Source: Agapetus fuscipes
Taxonomy: Eukaryota > Arthropoda > Insecta > Trichoptera > Glossosomatidae
Assembly: GCA_951799405.1 (NCBI GenBank)
Contig: OX637332.1
Coordinates: forward strand, 9,181,001-9,245,000
DNA length: 64,000 bases
Reading direction: 5' to 3'
The notes under the pieces are model-generated. The model saw only the letters and a program-made list of their open reading frames with translations, was not told the origin of the DNA and ran no database searches. Numbering within the stretch: position 1 is the stretch's first letter; every line of letters begins with the position of its first letter. This document shows, one piece after another, positions 22,625 to 33,730 of this stretch. The translations under genes were made by a program, and so were the position numbers.

Positions 22625-22731
22625 ACATGCTTTAACTTTTTCGTCTTGTCTTGTCTTGTATCCTGCTGCCATTCCTCTAGGGGTGGCCGGTACCTCCACA
22701 CAAGTGCCTCTATTTGACTCTGTCCTTGCAT
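22625..22731 (-). pseudogene. LINE ORF2 end, (ACAAG)n family
   Basis: On the minus strand the frame reads SQIEALVWRYRPPLEEWQQD and then the tail ACAAGACAAGACAAGACG. The nucleotides GGCCACCCCTAG-GGAATGGC are shared with the (TTACAG)n family ends at 16480 and 35600. This appears to be a third sister LINE, read in a different frame across the old stop. Confidence 0.6.
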
Positions 22732-23093
22732 ACGTTATTGAATAATAATTTTTTTAGACCATTGATCAGAATGTACGTTGTTTAATGCACAATAAACTTC
22801 AAAAACTGAAATTTTATCTGCTGATTGGTTAAGGTTGTGTGTATATTTAAAAAAGTGTTTCATCAAGAATCTTTTTTTTAAACGACAGACTCAATACTTT
22901 TCACCAAACAACCTAGTTCTATTTGTAATTGCAATAATCTTCAACAAAAATTATAAAAATGCTTACATCAAGGCGAAAACAAAATTCCGACAAAATTACT
23001 CGTATATAATGTTAGAAAGCTATATTTTTTTAAGGTTTAAATAGGCTTGTCAAACACTTAAAAACTGCTATTAATGCCAATTCGATTTCAAAA

Positions 23094-23262
23094 AAAGGCA
23101 GCAGGAGTTGCAAAGTCTACGTTAATGTGAGGTTAGGTTTATTTTGTACGTATACATGCAGCGTTTGTAAACGCGATCTTATTGCCTCCTTGTGGTTATG
23201 TATTTAATATAAATCTTAAATTTTAATACCGATATCTTTGCAACTTATATTATATTTTATAG
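23094..23262 (+). repeat. Diverged LINE 3' tail
   Basis: AAAGGCAGCAGGAGTTGCA, ACATGCAGCGTTTGTAA and TATCTTTGCAACTTA mark it. The first third is missing. Confidence 0.7.
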
Positions 23263-24617
23263 TTGATCTCCAACCAAATAAGATCTTAATCTCTAAACAA
23301 AGCGAGCAGAGTCAAACTTACCTTATCCACTTTTACGGCATTGTTAAAAGTGAACCAAAAAAAATATATCTCTCCATCTTAGATAAGAGATAGATGAATA
23401 AGCCTAATAAATCCGAAATGTTTCGCACCTCTCGCAACGGCAGATTACGAAAAAATATCGTCGGTTGAAACATAATCCTATCGCCCCGAAAATCTGTGAT
23501 ATTCGTCGGCTCCGACCGAAAACAACACGCTTGTAGTGTCGGCCACTACACGGACCCAGAAAAAACGCGCCCTTCCTCCGGTTTCAGAGATTTATCTTCC
23601 CGATAAAATGCGTTCCACTCTGTTATTATGGGATTTTACCGAGTATTTCTTTTCGTATATCGATCATTAGCCGATTATTCCATTTTTGTTTTCTAAAAAA
23701 AACTGCTAAACTCTAGATGTTCCTTTTAAAAATAAACATAATCCCTGACTTTTTTTGGGTTCAAGGTGTTATTGAACACTTTGTAGCTTTTGAGAGAGAT
23801 TTATGTAAAATAGTAGATACATTACAACCGTTTTTTCTCTATACAAATAATTATTGAATGAAAATGTTTCTGAGATGTTCATTACAAATAAGTTATTAGA
23901 AAAGAAGCACTTATGGATTTTCACAATACTTTTACATAAACGATACAAATTATTTTTTATCTAACTCCCAGAGAAGTTGTAAAATAAAAAAGTTTGGAAT
24001 AAAAATATTATTCGATTAAGCAATTACTGGAAATTTTGTGTTTTATTTTTTTACATATCTGAGATTTTCTATGGTGGATAAGTATCAAAGTTTTAAGGAA
24101 ATTTCTCTTAGATGTTAAAAGTAGATATTCCTAAAATTGCAAAACTGCAAGGTAGTTCTGCTATATAAAAAATCTGTTAAATAAACCTGATTTTTTACGT
24201 ACATTTAATTTTCCATTATATAAATAGTTTGGCATAAAGGCCCTCCTGGATTCTTTTGTTGGCATCTTATCGGCCCTTTTGGCCCCAGGCCGAATTGAAA
24301 AGCATTCAGGGGGGGCCGAATTTCGGCACCGGGCCGTAAAAGATTGGCCCATTCCTGGCCATTGTGTCCCAAAAGGTAAGAAACCTCAATTTAAAATAAT
24401 TTGTGACAATATTAATACCTTTAGAGGCCTAGAATAGCCCGGCCACATAGTGGTATGTATTTTGATAGGAAATACATGCCCTAGTCCTTTAGATCCTGTT
24501 GCGAACTGCGCAAATATTTTTATCTTTTTGTTCACCTCCGTTAAGTTTAACGACCTACACAATAATTACATTGCCATGATTGTTACTTCAACTCCCTACA
24601 ATAAGTAATTTTGTATC
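23263..24617. other. Unique DNA with two GC-rich blocks
   Basis: 23400-23650 is a GC-balanced, CpG-containing block (CCGACCGAAAACAACACGC) without a long frame. 24230-24370 is packed with GGCC/GGGCC words. Neither matches the repeats in this window. No coding region is supported. Confidence 0.35.
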
Positions 24618-24770
24618 TAAATCTAAGCTGCAAAGATATGTATCATTTGAGATTCATATTAAATGCATTCCCACAAGCAGACATGCATAATTTTGGGCTT
24701 ACACATGCCGCATGTGGACCTACTATATAAAAAACCCAATCTCAAATGAACATAAGCCCTGCAACTCTTA
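24618..24770 (-). repeat. LINE 3' tail, truncated
   Basis: AAATCTAAGCTGCAAAGATA to CCCTGCAACTCTTA. It stops abruptly before the CCGACCTTCCC block. Confidence 0.8.
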
Positions 24771-25506
24771 TATATCATAGTAATTATAACGATTTTTAAT
24801 CAGAGTAAATCAAATAAAACGAGGTACCTTTAAAAGTCATTCTTATACATTGATGGCATAAGAATTTAAAGAAAATAAATATGTGGAATATTAAGTTTAT
24901 CTACGTGTATAAACGCTGGTATAAATATTTTTTGTTGATTTGCTTATATTTATCTCTTGATATACTAATTCCATTGTAGAAGTTTGTGCTTAAAAATGAG
25001 AAATAAGCATAATCCTACAGGATTTACTACTTATCGGTACTAGCTCAAGTGTATTATTCATTCTTCCTTTATAGTTTGTTGTATATGATTTCTATTCTGC
25101 CATATTTGTTTCTATACTGCAAGTAAATTTACGAAATAAATACACATAAATAATGTTATCATTATCAAATCGTGCTACTTTTTTGGGCCACATCAGTTCA
25201 AGGCACAACCGGGTAGCATTCCTTCACCACATAGTACGTATAACTTATCCCGGATGCGAATTCTTCTATGTTCATTCCACATCCCTTAAATATTATATCA
25301 ACACCCTTACAAGTAAGCTCTCCTCAGAGTGTTGAATCAGCTGTAGCCGAAAAGCTTTTTTTACATGTACTTAAGTGTATCCAGGAAGCTAAATAAAATT
25401 TAAGTATTCACTTGTAAACAAAAGTTATCTACCACATTTATTTGAAGGTAAATGTTGAATGATAGATATCATAATCGTATATACTTCCTTAACTATAAAC
25501 ATATCA
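24771..25506. other. Unique AT-rich DNA
   Basis: Nothing recognised beyond short frames of up to 60 codons. Confidence 0.35.
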
Positions 25507-25602
25507 ACCAGTCACCTTTCGTGAAACAGGAGTGACGTTGGCAAAGTGAACCATTTTTACATCATAGGTGGTTAGCTTCATAAAAATCTTTAAGTCAATG
25601 AA
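25507..25602 (-). repeat. LINE 3' UTR, start part
   Basis: Only the ORF-proximal half remains (TTTCGTGAAACAGGAGTGAC to TTTAAGTCAATGAA). An ORF2 fragment lies 101 bp further on, in the order expected for a minus-strand LINE. Confidence 0.75.
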
Positions 25603-25702
25603 TCCAAATAATAAATAACATTTAAGCATATAAAAACGACAGAACCTCAAAAAGAAATTTATTCAAAAAAATCATAGACTCGTAACTAACAATTTTAAAG
25701 GA

Positions 25703-25765
25703 ATAAGCCGCCAACATTACAGATTAGCCGCCATTTTTTCTGTCCTTATATGCTTCATATCATAA
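25703..25765 (-). pseudogene. LINE ORF2 C-terminal scrap
   Basis: The complement reads AGGACAGAAAAAATGGCGGC then TAATCTGTAATGTTGGCGGC, which corresponds to the CKDRKKWRLICNVGG end of the ATTAG LINE. Paired with the 3' UTR piece at 25507-25602. Confidence 0.7.
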
Positions 25766-26557
25766 GTAAATAAAATTCAGCTTAATGACTGAACAAAAAA
25801 CTTTTTTATGTTTGGAATAACAAATTATTCTGTACTTACATCTTTAAGGTTTTACGACATAAATTTTCATGTATATAAAAAAAAACCAAACCGAGTACAC
25901 TTGTTAGTTGTAACAATGATAAAAAACTTGATTTCACATCGCTATCAAAAAAAAACGTATCACTATAAATTCCATCTTAATCCAAGAGATACAGCTTCGA
26001 GTAACATCTTAGAGCTGTTTCATATAAAAAACACACGGACTCACACAAAGGAGTTGGGTGTAGAAATTATCTCGGCTGTTTATTCGGTGGTTAAAAAAAA
26101 GTTCATAATGTAGATGCGGCTCGTGAGACAATACTAGAAACTGCCATAAATCACCCGGCCTAAATACAAGTGCGTTAAAAGCTCAGGAAACGAGTTGCTG
26201 CAACCATATTTTGATAGAAACAAGGTTGTCAGAACTAGAATTATGAATAATTTAAAGAGCTCGAAGAAACTGCACACACGAACACAAAAAATTCAAGTGA
26301 ATCCAACATGAATGGATTGTTTTCAAGTTGTTATCTTTGAATATTTTTGATAAGTTAAGGTTTCTTAAATAATTAAGGTTCATTTTGTAGTTGAAGTCAG
26401 TTTGTAATAAACCGTTTTAAATCTTGAGAAAAATAAAAACTGAATCTTAACTTAATTTATTTTTTCAACAGCATTTAAAGAGACCAATGAAAAGAAAGCT
26501 ACATATTTTAAAGTCTTACATTCTAAAGGGTGAAAAAAAAACTAGAACGTGATGTGC
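25766..26557. other. Unique AT-rich DNA
   Basis: A 101-codon frame (25808-26113) has Lys/His-rich low-complexity content and no domain. I do not call it a gene. Confidence 0.35.
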
Positions 26558-26830
26558 CCGGAGAGGTCGCATGTAGCAAATGGAGCCTATTTATTTTCAA
26601 AGGCAACGTAGCCGGCTTACCGCTAAACACTTGGGGGCCCTCCCAGTGGGGGGCAGTTCCTCATTTCTTGTGAAGGCTGAGTACACCTTGCTGGTTCTGT
26701 AAGTTTTGTGTTGGAAATAAATAACCGAAACGGAAAATCGTCTCTGACACCCTTGGTCATTGGTGAGAGTTGAGCCCTACTCTACTGGCTTTAAACGTAA
26801 GCGTTCTACTAGCTGAGTCATTAACCGGAC
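26558..26830 (-). mobile_element. SINE-A copy
   Basis: The minus-strand copy shows the tRNA head (GACTCAGCTAGTAGAACGCT, then a decayed B box), CTTCACAAGAAATGAGGAAC and the ACGTTGCC-AAAATAAATAGG body. The 3' end is shortened. Confidence 0.8.
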
Positions 26831-27366
26831 AGACCAGAAGGGAAATTTAAAGAAATATATTTTCACTTCTTCGTAACAATAAAAGAAGGCGCTTTTAGAG
26901 TCACAACTCACAACAAATAAAATATTTACTAGCGCTGTGTGAACCCTGTATATTTTTTTCTCAGGTAGAACTGTTGTACAACCAGCGCAGCGGGTAGTCA
27001 CTCCTTGTCTCTGTCTAACACGCCCATCCCTCACTCTCTGCCTCTCTCTCTCTCTGATCTTCAACGTTTCAAAAGCACCCGCATCCATACGTAACGAGGC
27101 CGGCCCTGATTTAAGATCTATTTGAGCTTTAATTGCTTGTTCGGACCCGCGTAATTGATTCGAATGTTATTCCGATGCGTTCGAAATGTGAGGATGATAA
27201 TTCATCAATAAATTTTCAAGCACTTTTTTTTTAAAGGTTTTTTTTTTTTACGTATTTTTTTGTTATAATTGTTGTTCCTTATCTTATATGTGTACCTACA
27301 CGTTTTCTGTTTAAAACATTGAGTGGGGAAATTTCCAAGATATAATTTTAGGTCTATAAGTGAATC
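26831..27366. other. Unique DNA, T-rich runs
   Basis: CTCTCTCTCTCTCTGATC at 27041-27058 and poly-T at 27221-27250. A 103-codon minus-strand frame overlaps the SINE-A edge and is unsupported. Confidence 0.35.
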
Positions 27367-27522
27367 ATTCTACAAACTGCCCGCTTATGGAATGAGTTAC
27401 CGGTATCTGTGTTTCCATCCCAATTTAACCTTGCCCTTTTCAAATCCAATATCAATCGCCATTTCCTCTCAGTGTCTCAAAACAAAAGCAACGCCACACA
27501 CACCACCGCACTGCGCAACTAA
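27367..27522 (+). pseudogene. LINE reverse-transcriptase C-terminus
   Basis: The frame reads ARLWNELPVSVFPSQFNLAL followed by FKSNINRHFLSVSQ, ending at TAA 27520-27522. The pattern R-x-W-N-x-L-P, then V-F-P, then F-K-x-x-I-N-R-H marks the extreme C-terminus of many Jockey/I-like LINE reverse transcriptases. About 140 bp of 3' UTR follows, with a poly-A run at 27647-27665, so this is a poly-A-tailed LINE distinct from the ATTAG family. Another reading frame in the same interval gives a 79-codon frame, which is a shadow. Confidence 0.72.
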
Positions 27523-27665
27523 CGGCCCTGCAACCGGACATGGACAACTGCCACATTACTAACACCTCTGCGGCACTATAACAAGTGTCATAGACCCTTA
27601 GAGTCTCTCGAATCTAGGGAGTCTGCCGCATAGGGTTTCTTTAAAAAGAAAAAAAAAAAAAAAAA
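27523..27665 (+). repeat. 3' UTR and poly-A of the 27.4 kb LINE
   Basis: AACACCTCTGCGGCAC, GTCATAGACCCTTAGAGTC and GGGAGTCTGCCGCATAGG lead into poly-A. The same segment recurs at 59258-59350, confirming a dispersed family. Confidence 0.75.
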
Positions 27666-28270
27666 CAGACGTTAGCATCACAATTTTTGTTATGAAACTT
27701 TTAACCGTTTATCTTTAAAGGTGTAGAATAGGCACGTATATATTTTTTAAAACTATCTACCGTGAAAAAGACAGGGTTTTGATTTTTGTATGTTATTTAG
27801 ATGTCACGAGGAAAACGAACGGATAGGTATATTTAAATCAAACAAGTGCGAAGGAGATAGAAAACAAAACGAAACGTCCGTAATTTCATCACAAACATCT
27901 TTTCCAGGCTCCAATCGTATATTCACTCGATATGACCCAACCAATGCAGTCTGCTGACTTTTGACTTGACATCAACGTGTTGTACCGGCGTATAGTTCAG
28001 AGTTTTATCTTTTTCTCTATTTGTTCCCATCTTTTATTGGACCGTGAATACTTTTGAGAATGACGCATGTCATTAATAAATTTCCGAAAAAATTGCGACA
28101 TAAGGCTACATAAGAAAAAAAAGAATATATACGAAACGTCATTCAAACGCTAAAATAATTCTTAACGCATTCTTCACGCTTCACTTTCTTTTTGAATTCG
28201 GCGTAAGCGATATTTTTTTGTGAAAAAGGTCCGGCTGTTTTATTTCAATCACCTTTTACTGGAGGGTGGC
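27666..28270. other. Unique DNA
   Basis: Nothing recognised. GC content rises towards the exon-like segment at 28.3 kb. Confidence 0.35.
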
Positions 28271-28288
28271 TAATCTGTAAGGGAGAGG

Positions 28289-28351
28289 CTGACGTTTCTG
28301 ACGCGAGTGTGACGCTCGTGACGCATGACGCATTTGACGCATGACGCATCC
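28289..28351 (+). promoter_or_regulatory. Cluster of TGACG / TGACGCAT motifs
   Basis: TGACG occurs seven times in about 70 bases around 28280-28350, with TGACGCAT as the commonest extension. TGACG is the half-site bound by ATF/CREB-type bZIP proteins. The cluster lies directly before a possible first coding exon. A short tandem repeat without function is equally possible. Confidence 0.35.
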
Positions 28352-28391
28352 ATTCGAAACGGACTCGCCGACCACACAGGAGTTGAACAAG
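28341..28391 (+). CDS. Possible first coding exon (weak)
   Basis: An ATG at 28341 opens a frame, MTHPFETDSPTTQELNK, of exactly 17 codons. It ends at AAG|GTAAGTAC (donor GT at 28392-28393), a near-consensus splice donor. The frame upstream has a TGA, so this ATG would be the start. Base composition is richer in GC than the flanks. Nothing in the peptide identifies a family. Against it: the ATG falls inside a TGACGCAT repeat, and there is no visible downstream partner apart from the 38816-38926 candidate, which also begins in phase 0. Confidence 0.25.
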
Positions 28392-28604
28392 GTAAGTACG
28401 CTGCACTTGAGCGCTTCTCAAACTTTAAAGCCCGATTTATATATTGTTTACTTCGTACAACAAATTTAAAATATTTTCGAACAAAGATGAGTAGTCTACA
28501 AAGTTAAAGTGTATCTTAAAAATAAAAATTTGATTTTGTTTCCGAATTGAGTCATTACCGAAGAAAAATATATGTACTTGTTAAATCAACTTATATTCTA
28601 AGTT

Positions 28605-28812
28605 GATTTATTTTTGCCAATGTCACTCGTGTTACAGGGAAAGTCAGCAAGAGTTACAGGTTTCATAATCTTTTAAAGCTTGGGTCTTATTTTTAAGTTT
28701 GTGTAAGTTGGCTTAAGCTTGTGTAAGCGTAAACTTGCGCGTGTTTTCTTTTCGACTTGCATTAAAATAAATCTTATATATGAATATACCTTGACATCTA
28801 AGATTATAAATG
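28605..28812 (+). repeat. Diverged LINE 3' tail
   Basis: GCCAATGTCACTCGTG-TACAGGGAAAG, AGCAAGAGTTACAGG and ACATCTAAGATTATA mark it. A short internal duplication AAGTTTGTGTAAG / AGCTTGTGTAAG is present. Confidence 0.65.
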
Positions 28813-29370
28813 GATGAGCTAAAATTGGCGCAAGTAAGTTTGATGGTTTGAAATTCACTCTAATCTAACTATTTATAAATTTAGTTAAACAAAAAACGAG
28901 AGGGGTTTAGAGATTAAGGAAAAATGTTTGTTTTAAGATCAAAGTCTATTTATCTTAGGTAACATTAAAGAGGAATAAAATTACTATTAATGAGGTAATT
29001 TTGAAACATATTCTGCTTTGGGCAACCATCTAATCAGATATAAGAGCATAAATTTGTTTTCTTATACTATTATCGTATTATGAAACTATGCCCGCATTGA
29101 TTGGGCATTATTGATAAAACAAATTCAAGGAAAATAAACAGCAATTTCTATAACACAAAATAAATACGTTCTCCAATCATAATCTGGTTAGCTCGTCTGA
29201 AATTGATCGTCCAGCAGAGCGCATAGCATCCTAAGTACTATAAATATAATGTTTCATTATGGACCCTCAACCAATGCTCTCTGTTACAAGGGGAATTCAA
29301 ACACTCCACAAGTCTTTTTTTGTGCGTCGAGTTTTATAAGTTGAATTAAAAATCGATAATGGAAATAAAC
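28813..29370. other. Unique AT-rich DNA
   Basis: Nothing recognised. Confidence 0.35.
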
Positions 29371-29580
29371 GTGCTCGAGTGGTTTACGCTCATGACTTTA
29401 AATAGGAAGGTAGTGGTTTCAATTCTTGGCGGACAACAAACCAAAATTTAATTTTCACCAAAACCTTTACCAAAGTCTGGTCATCAGAGGTGTTTCCAGT
29501 CCCACAGCAACTTGGTGTTACTTGAGAAGAGTATAGCAACGACCAGCTCGCACAGGGCTCTTGAAAAAATCAGCGTTTAC
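29371..29580 (+). mobile_element. Diverged SINE-B copy
   Basis: CTCGAGTGGTTTACGCTCATG and GTAGTGGTTTCAATTCTTGG are the decayed A and B boxes. AAACCTTTACCAAAG, CAACGACCAGCTCGCA and GGGCTCTTGA are shared with better copies. Confidence 0.75.
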
Positions 29581-29626
29581 CAGATAAAAAATCAGACTTA
29601 TTTATGTATTTGGTTACTATAATCTA

Positions 29627-29863
29627 TAATCTAAGTTGCAAGGATATATTCATTCAAAGCTCTCAGATGTATGCCCACAAACAAACACGTGTAGTTCGCG
29701 CTTACAAATGCTGATTATGTACTTACAAATAAAATCCAAACCTCAAATTAACATAAGGCCTGCAACTCTTGCCGACATTCCCTGAAACAGGGGTGACATT
29801 GGCAAGTGAACCATTTTTTACAGTATGGGTGGTCAGCCTCATACCAACCTATAAGTCAAGGAA
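29627..29863 (-). mobile_element. LINE 3' UTR linked to ORF2
   Basis: The copy runs from ATAATCTAAGTTGCAAGG to ATAAGTCAAGGAA. The ORF2 remnant lies 116 bp upstream on the minus strand, so this is a 5'-truncated LINE of at least 559 bp. Confidence 0.88.
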
Positions 29864-29978
29864 TACGAGTAATAAATAACAAAGTATAAAAAAAAACAAC
29901 AAAATCTTAAAAATAAATCTATACAAAAAAAGTAAAAAATGACTTATGCAAAAAATGTAGCAAACTAATAAACCAACA

Positions 29979-30185
29979 TTACAAATCAGCATTGCAGATT
30001 AGCCGCCACTTCTTCCTGTCCTTGCATACTTCTTTCATTTCATCCAGAGTCATAACCTTTTTCATACAAGCTCTCCTTTCATTATGACTCTGGATATCCC
30101 ATTCACTCGCTATTTCGAAAATTTGGTCCATCCATACCTTTCTCGGTCTTCCTTTTGCACGACATCCATGATAAATATTATATTC
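29979..30185 (-). pseudogene. LINE ORF2 C-terminus, best-preserved copy
   Basis: One uninterrupted minus-strand frame reads GCRAKGRPRKVWMDQIFEIA, then SEWDIQSHNERRACMKKV, MTLDEMKEVCKDRKKW and RLICNADL to TAA at 29979-29981. It is the reference for repairing the reading of the other copies. The Gly-Arg-Pro-Arg-Lys-x-Trp motif and the terminal basic Lys-Trp-Arg block are typical of ORF2 C-termini of non-LTR retrotransposons, beyond the reverse-transcriptase domain. The remainder of ORF2 is absent. No catalytic residues lie in this part, so enzymatic activity cannot be judged. Confidence 0.8.
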
Positions 30186-31530
30186 AAATAACCAAGTCCA
30201 TCGAACTTTTGGGTCTAGTTTTTTTTTTCAACACAGCGATATTATTATTTTTAAACATTAATTGGATGAATGTACCTACTAGTAGGTACCTACGCGATAA
30301 AATTAATCAAAATTCCTAAAATTCTCCCAAACACATACCTATGGGAAAACTTTTATTTTGGTATTAAAGTAATTTTATTAATTTGCTTATTTATTAGGTG
30401 CACACAATAATACTTAAGGACTTTTAAACACGATATTTGAAGAAAAACAGTAGTACTTAAATTAAAGAAAAAAGGAGTATAACCAGTATTAAATAGTTTT
30501 GAATATAAAGACATTCAAAATTTTCTAAAGCCCTGAATGAATGGAATCCCATATCTATCTATATATCTACTTATATATAAACTTGTAATGTCGTTGCATT
30601 ATGAGTAATAAAAGTATCGGAAAGACTTTTAGCGTAAAACGAGAAGATAAAAATTTAATGGATTGCGTCGTTTAATATAGTGACATAAATGGATGCCTGT
30701 TGAAAAATTAATGGTGAAATAAAGTTATGAAGAACCACATATACCATTAAAAATAAATTAACAATAAATAAACGGAAACAGGGAGCAGGGTGACTTTCCA
30801 TAATATAAACTGTTTGTCAATACTTCACATTTTTTTTAAATCCCAAAGCCATCTCATAAAAGTTCAACTTTGTTCTATATCCTCTTCAAACTTTGAAATA
30901 TTTTTTCTTTACTTTTTTTTGTCCGTAGTTTTCTATTTTAAGGTTTTATACTTTTTCCTACTTATGCTTTTTGTCATCCCAGTTTATCTGAAGTAATATT
31001 CACCGATTAAAGATTATTTTAACAAATTTGACGACATTTTGTTATTTTCAAAAACTGAGTTGCTGCACTATTCACAAATATCGACGAAATATTATCAAGT
31101 TCAAACGCAAGAATTGTATTGAAAAAAATAGACAGCCCGATCTGAAATTCAAATGAGCACACGAAAGTTTTTTTATTGCTCGGAATTAACATTTTTATGT
31201 AGTTTTAGTAGGTATTTATAATAATGATACCCGTATTTAATTTTTGAGACGAAATAGTGGATCAGATCAAATCTGTGCGAGGAGATGGGCTGCGTATAAA
31301 GTCGCTTGTTATCCATACATTTGTACTTGATTTTAGAACGGCTTTTAATGATAGCCTTGTCGACTTGTAAATAAAATATCCATAATTACGTATGATTACG
31401 ATTTACCTACTCTTTGAAATTGATTTTTATCTTAGGTATTGTAATTTTTATGTAGTTGTCAACTTTAAGAATTACTATATATATTTATTGTACCTGTAAG
31501 CGGAATACCTGAAAAACACTGAATTAAATC
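30186..31530. other. Unique AT-rich DNA, no gene seen
   Basis: A perfect 18 bp palindrome (GTACCTACTAGTAGGTAC) lies at 30272-30289. No other structure recognised. Confidence 0.4.
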
Positions 31531-31839
31531 GTAACGCAACTAAGTTTAACATATACTGTAACTTCTTGCCGCGTTATCCACGAAGGGTTTCGTATGTGTA
31601 GCAACCGAGTGCAACCTTATTATTTTTACAGGTAAGAGGGCCGGCCTTACGCAAACCACTTCAGTTGAAGTGAGGGTCTCCCAGCTCCCGAGGGGGCTGA
31701 TACTCATTTCTTGTGAAGGCTGAATAAACCTTGCCGGTAATTTAATTTTGGGTTTAAAATAAACACCGACACGCGAAATCATTTCTGCTAGGATTCGAGC
31801 CCGGGCTCACTCAACTCAACTGAGCTATTGACCGGACAC
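31531..31839 (-). mobile_element. SINE-A copy, nearly full
   Basis: From GTAACGCAACTAAG (3' end) through CTTGCCGCGTTATCC, AGGGCCGGCCTTACGCAAAC and TCACTTCAACTG to the tRNA-like head, GGTGTCCGGTCAATAGCTCA in reverse. The B-box region GGGCTCGAATCC is intact. Confidence 0.87.
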
Positions 31840-32089
31840 CGAATGAAGCCGAAAATTAAATTGCAAGCGCCGTTTTGTGATCCTTTGCATCCTAATTGTC
31901 TAAATGCCTTATTATGTACCTACATGTATTCAAATCAAGGTCGCACGAAAATGAAAACACAAGATTCTCACATGAAAAAAAATTATATTCATGCGAGTAT
32001 TTACCTTGTCATACAGTATTTGTGGTTTTGGTGATAATGAATTCTAATTGATTCAACAATCACTTTATAAACCTTTGGTTTATTGTTTG

Positions 32090-32445
32090 GATTCCTTGAC
32101 TAACAAGTTGGTATAAGGCTGACACCCCATGCTGTAATAACTTGGCATGAAAGACCCAAGTGGCCTAAAATGAACCTATCTTGACATAGGTAATGATGTT
32201 CCTTCTTTAAGGTTGAAGAGAAGATTTAAGTGATCGCTTTTGGCTCCCCATGCTGTAAAAAAATGTTTCACTTTTTCCAATACCATCCCGTTTTCAGGGA
32301 AAGGCGGCAGAAGTTGCTAAGTTTATGTACATTTGCGGTTTGCTTTATTTTGTATATACACATACAGTACGTGCCTGCTTGTGGGCGCGCATTTAATATG
32401 AGCCTTAATATGAATCAATATGTCTTTGCAACTTAAATTATAGAT
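32090..32445 (+). repeat. LINE 3' tail with ~110 bp internal insertion
   Basis: The start CCTTGACTAACAAGTTGGTA and the later body (TTTTCAGGGAAAGGCGGCAG to CTTTGCAACTTAAATTATAG) are separated by extra DNA at about 32140-32250. The 'CCCATGCTGTAA' word appears on both sides, suggesting a local duplication or an insertion with repaired ends. Confidence 0.7.
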
Positions 32446-33170
32446 TATAATCTGTCTTTTATCATTTTAGTATGAACAATTGAATCGTTTTAAAAACAAA
32501 CCATGATTAAGGGATTTGAGAAAACAAATAAATGACATGGCATATTGTGTGAAGATTCATCAGGTTTATACAGTAAAGGCATGGATTCTTATTATACAGA
32601 GCCTACAAGAATGTATCCTGAAGGTTTTATCTCTGTAGTATTTTCATACATTATTCTATAAAGGGGCACTTCAGGATTTTTGATGGATTATCATCAAGGT
32701 AAACACAAACGCAAAGAAAAGAATTTGTTTTCATCGCGTTTCTTTCTCAAATAATTTCACAAAAGGCTAGTCCTTCCATTCGGGGGACCGTCTTTGACTC
32801 TTCAAAGCAAAGTGCCTACAAGGGGTAACCGTGCCAAGATAAACCTGAGCCTTGCAATGCTGTCACAAGCTACAAAACATTTTTGAGCTGAATAAATTGT
32901 AAGTTTTTAGATCTCAAATATACTTTTTCCATACATGGTATTTAAGATTTTTTTAAATAAAAGCAAAATATCTTTAATCTATGTGTGTTTAACTACGTTT
33001 ATACTCGTATATGCATTTTAATATCTGCGGTCTAGGATACATTGTTTTTACTTTTTACATTATTTAAAAAAAAACATTGTTTTTTCTCAGAGGTGTTAAC
33101 AAGGTGCTATGTATCCAAAAGTAAAGACAGCTCGTGAAACTTTAGTGGATTCTTATATTATAAATTTTAA
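32446..33170. other. Unique AT-rich DNA
   Basis: 32760-32880 is GC-richer (TCGGGGGACCGTCTTTGAC). Nothing recognised. Confidence 0.35.
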
Positions 33171-33417
33171 GGGCCTGTTGCACCAACCTCGAATCATGAT
33201 TTGATTGGCACATTGGTACATCAAATTTGAATGCTTATTTCTAGTAAGGATCTCGGTTAAATATTTCTCGGAAGTGAGTTATAATATGATGAAATTTGTA
33301 TAGGAAAGATAATGAACATCAGCTGATTTACGTATACGCAACCAAGTTTTTGATTTTTTGGGAGAAATCACACTTAATTTTGATTTCTATCTGATTGAGG
33401 TTTGGTGCTACAGACCC
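33171..33417 (-). mobile_element. MITE, second GGGCCTGTT copy
   Basis: Left end GGGCCTGTTGCACCAACCTC, right end GATTGAGGTTTGGTGCTACA. Relative to the copy at 4706 it is inverted: here GAAATCACACTTAATTTTGATT lies on the right. Right flank TA is present, left flank is AA, probably mutated. Confidence 0.75.
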
Positions 33418-33730
33418 TAAGTATTTGAAAGGAAAATATACTATCGAGTGAAACTTTAAATTGCATTTTTTTATTGCTTCTTTGATTGGTTTTATTCTCA
33501 TTGACTAGAATTCTTATGAAACCCCATCAAAAACCTTGCCATGTTTATTTCAAGCTCATGGCTTAAACACTAAGGTGGCTATGACTCAAAGCAAATATCA
33601 AAAAGTCCCATTCGTAGGTACTCAAAACACGTTGGTGCAAATAATATATGACGACCTGCCCACTGGCCTACTCAGGGCTTAAAATAATAAAGAAAAACCT
33701 TTAAAAACATCCTACAGCATTTGTGTAAGA

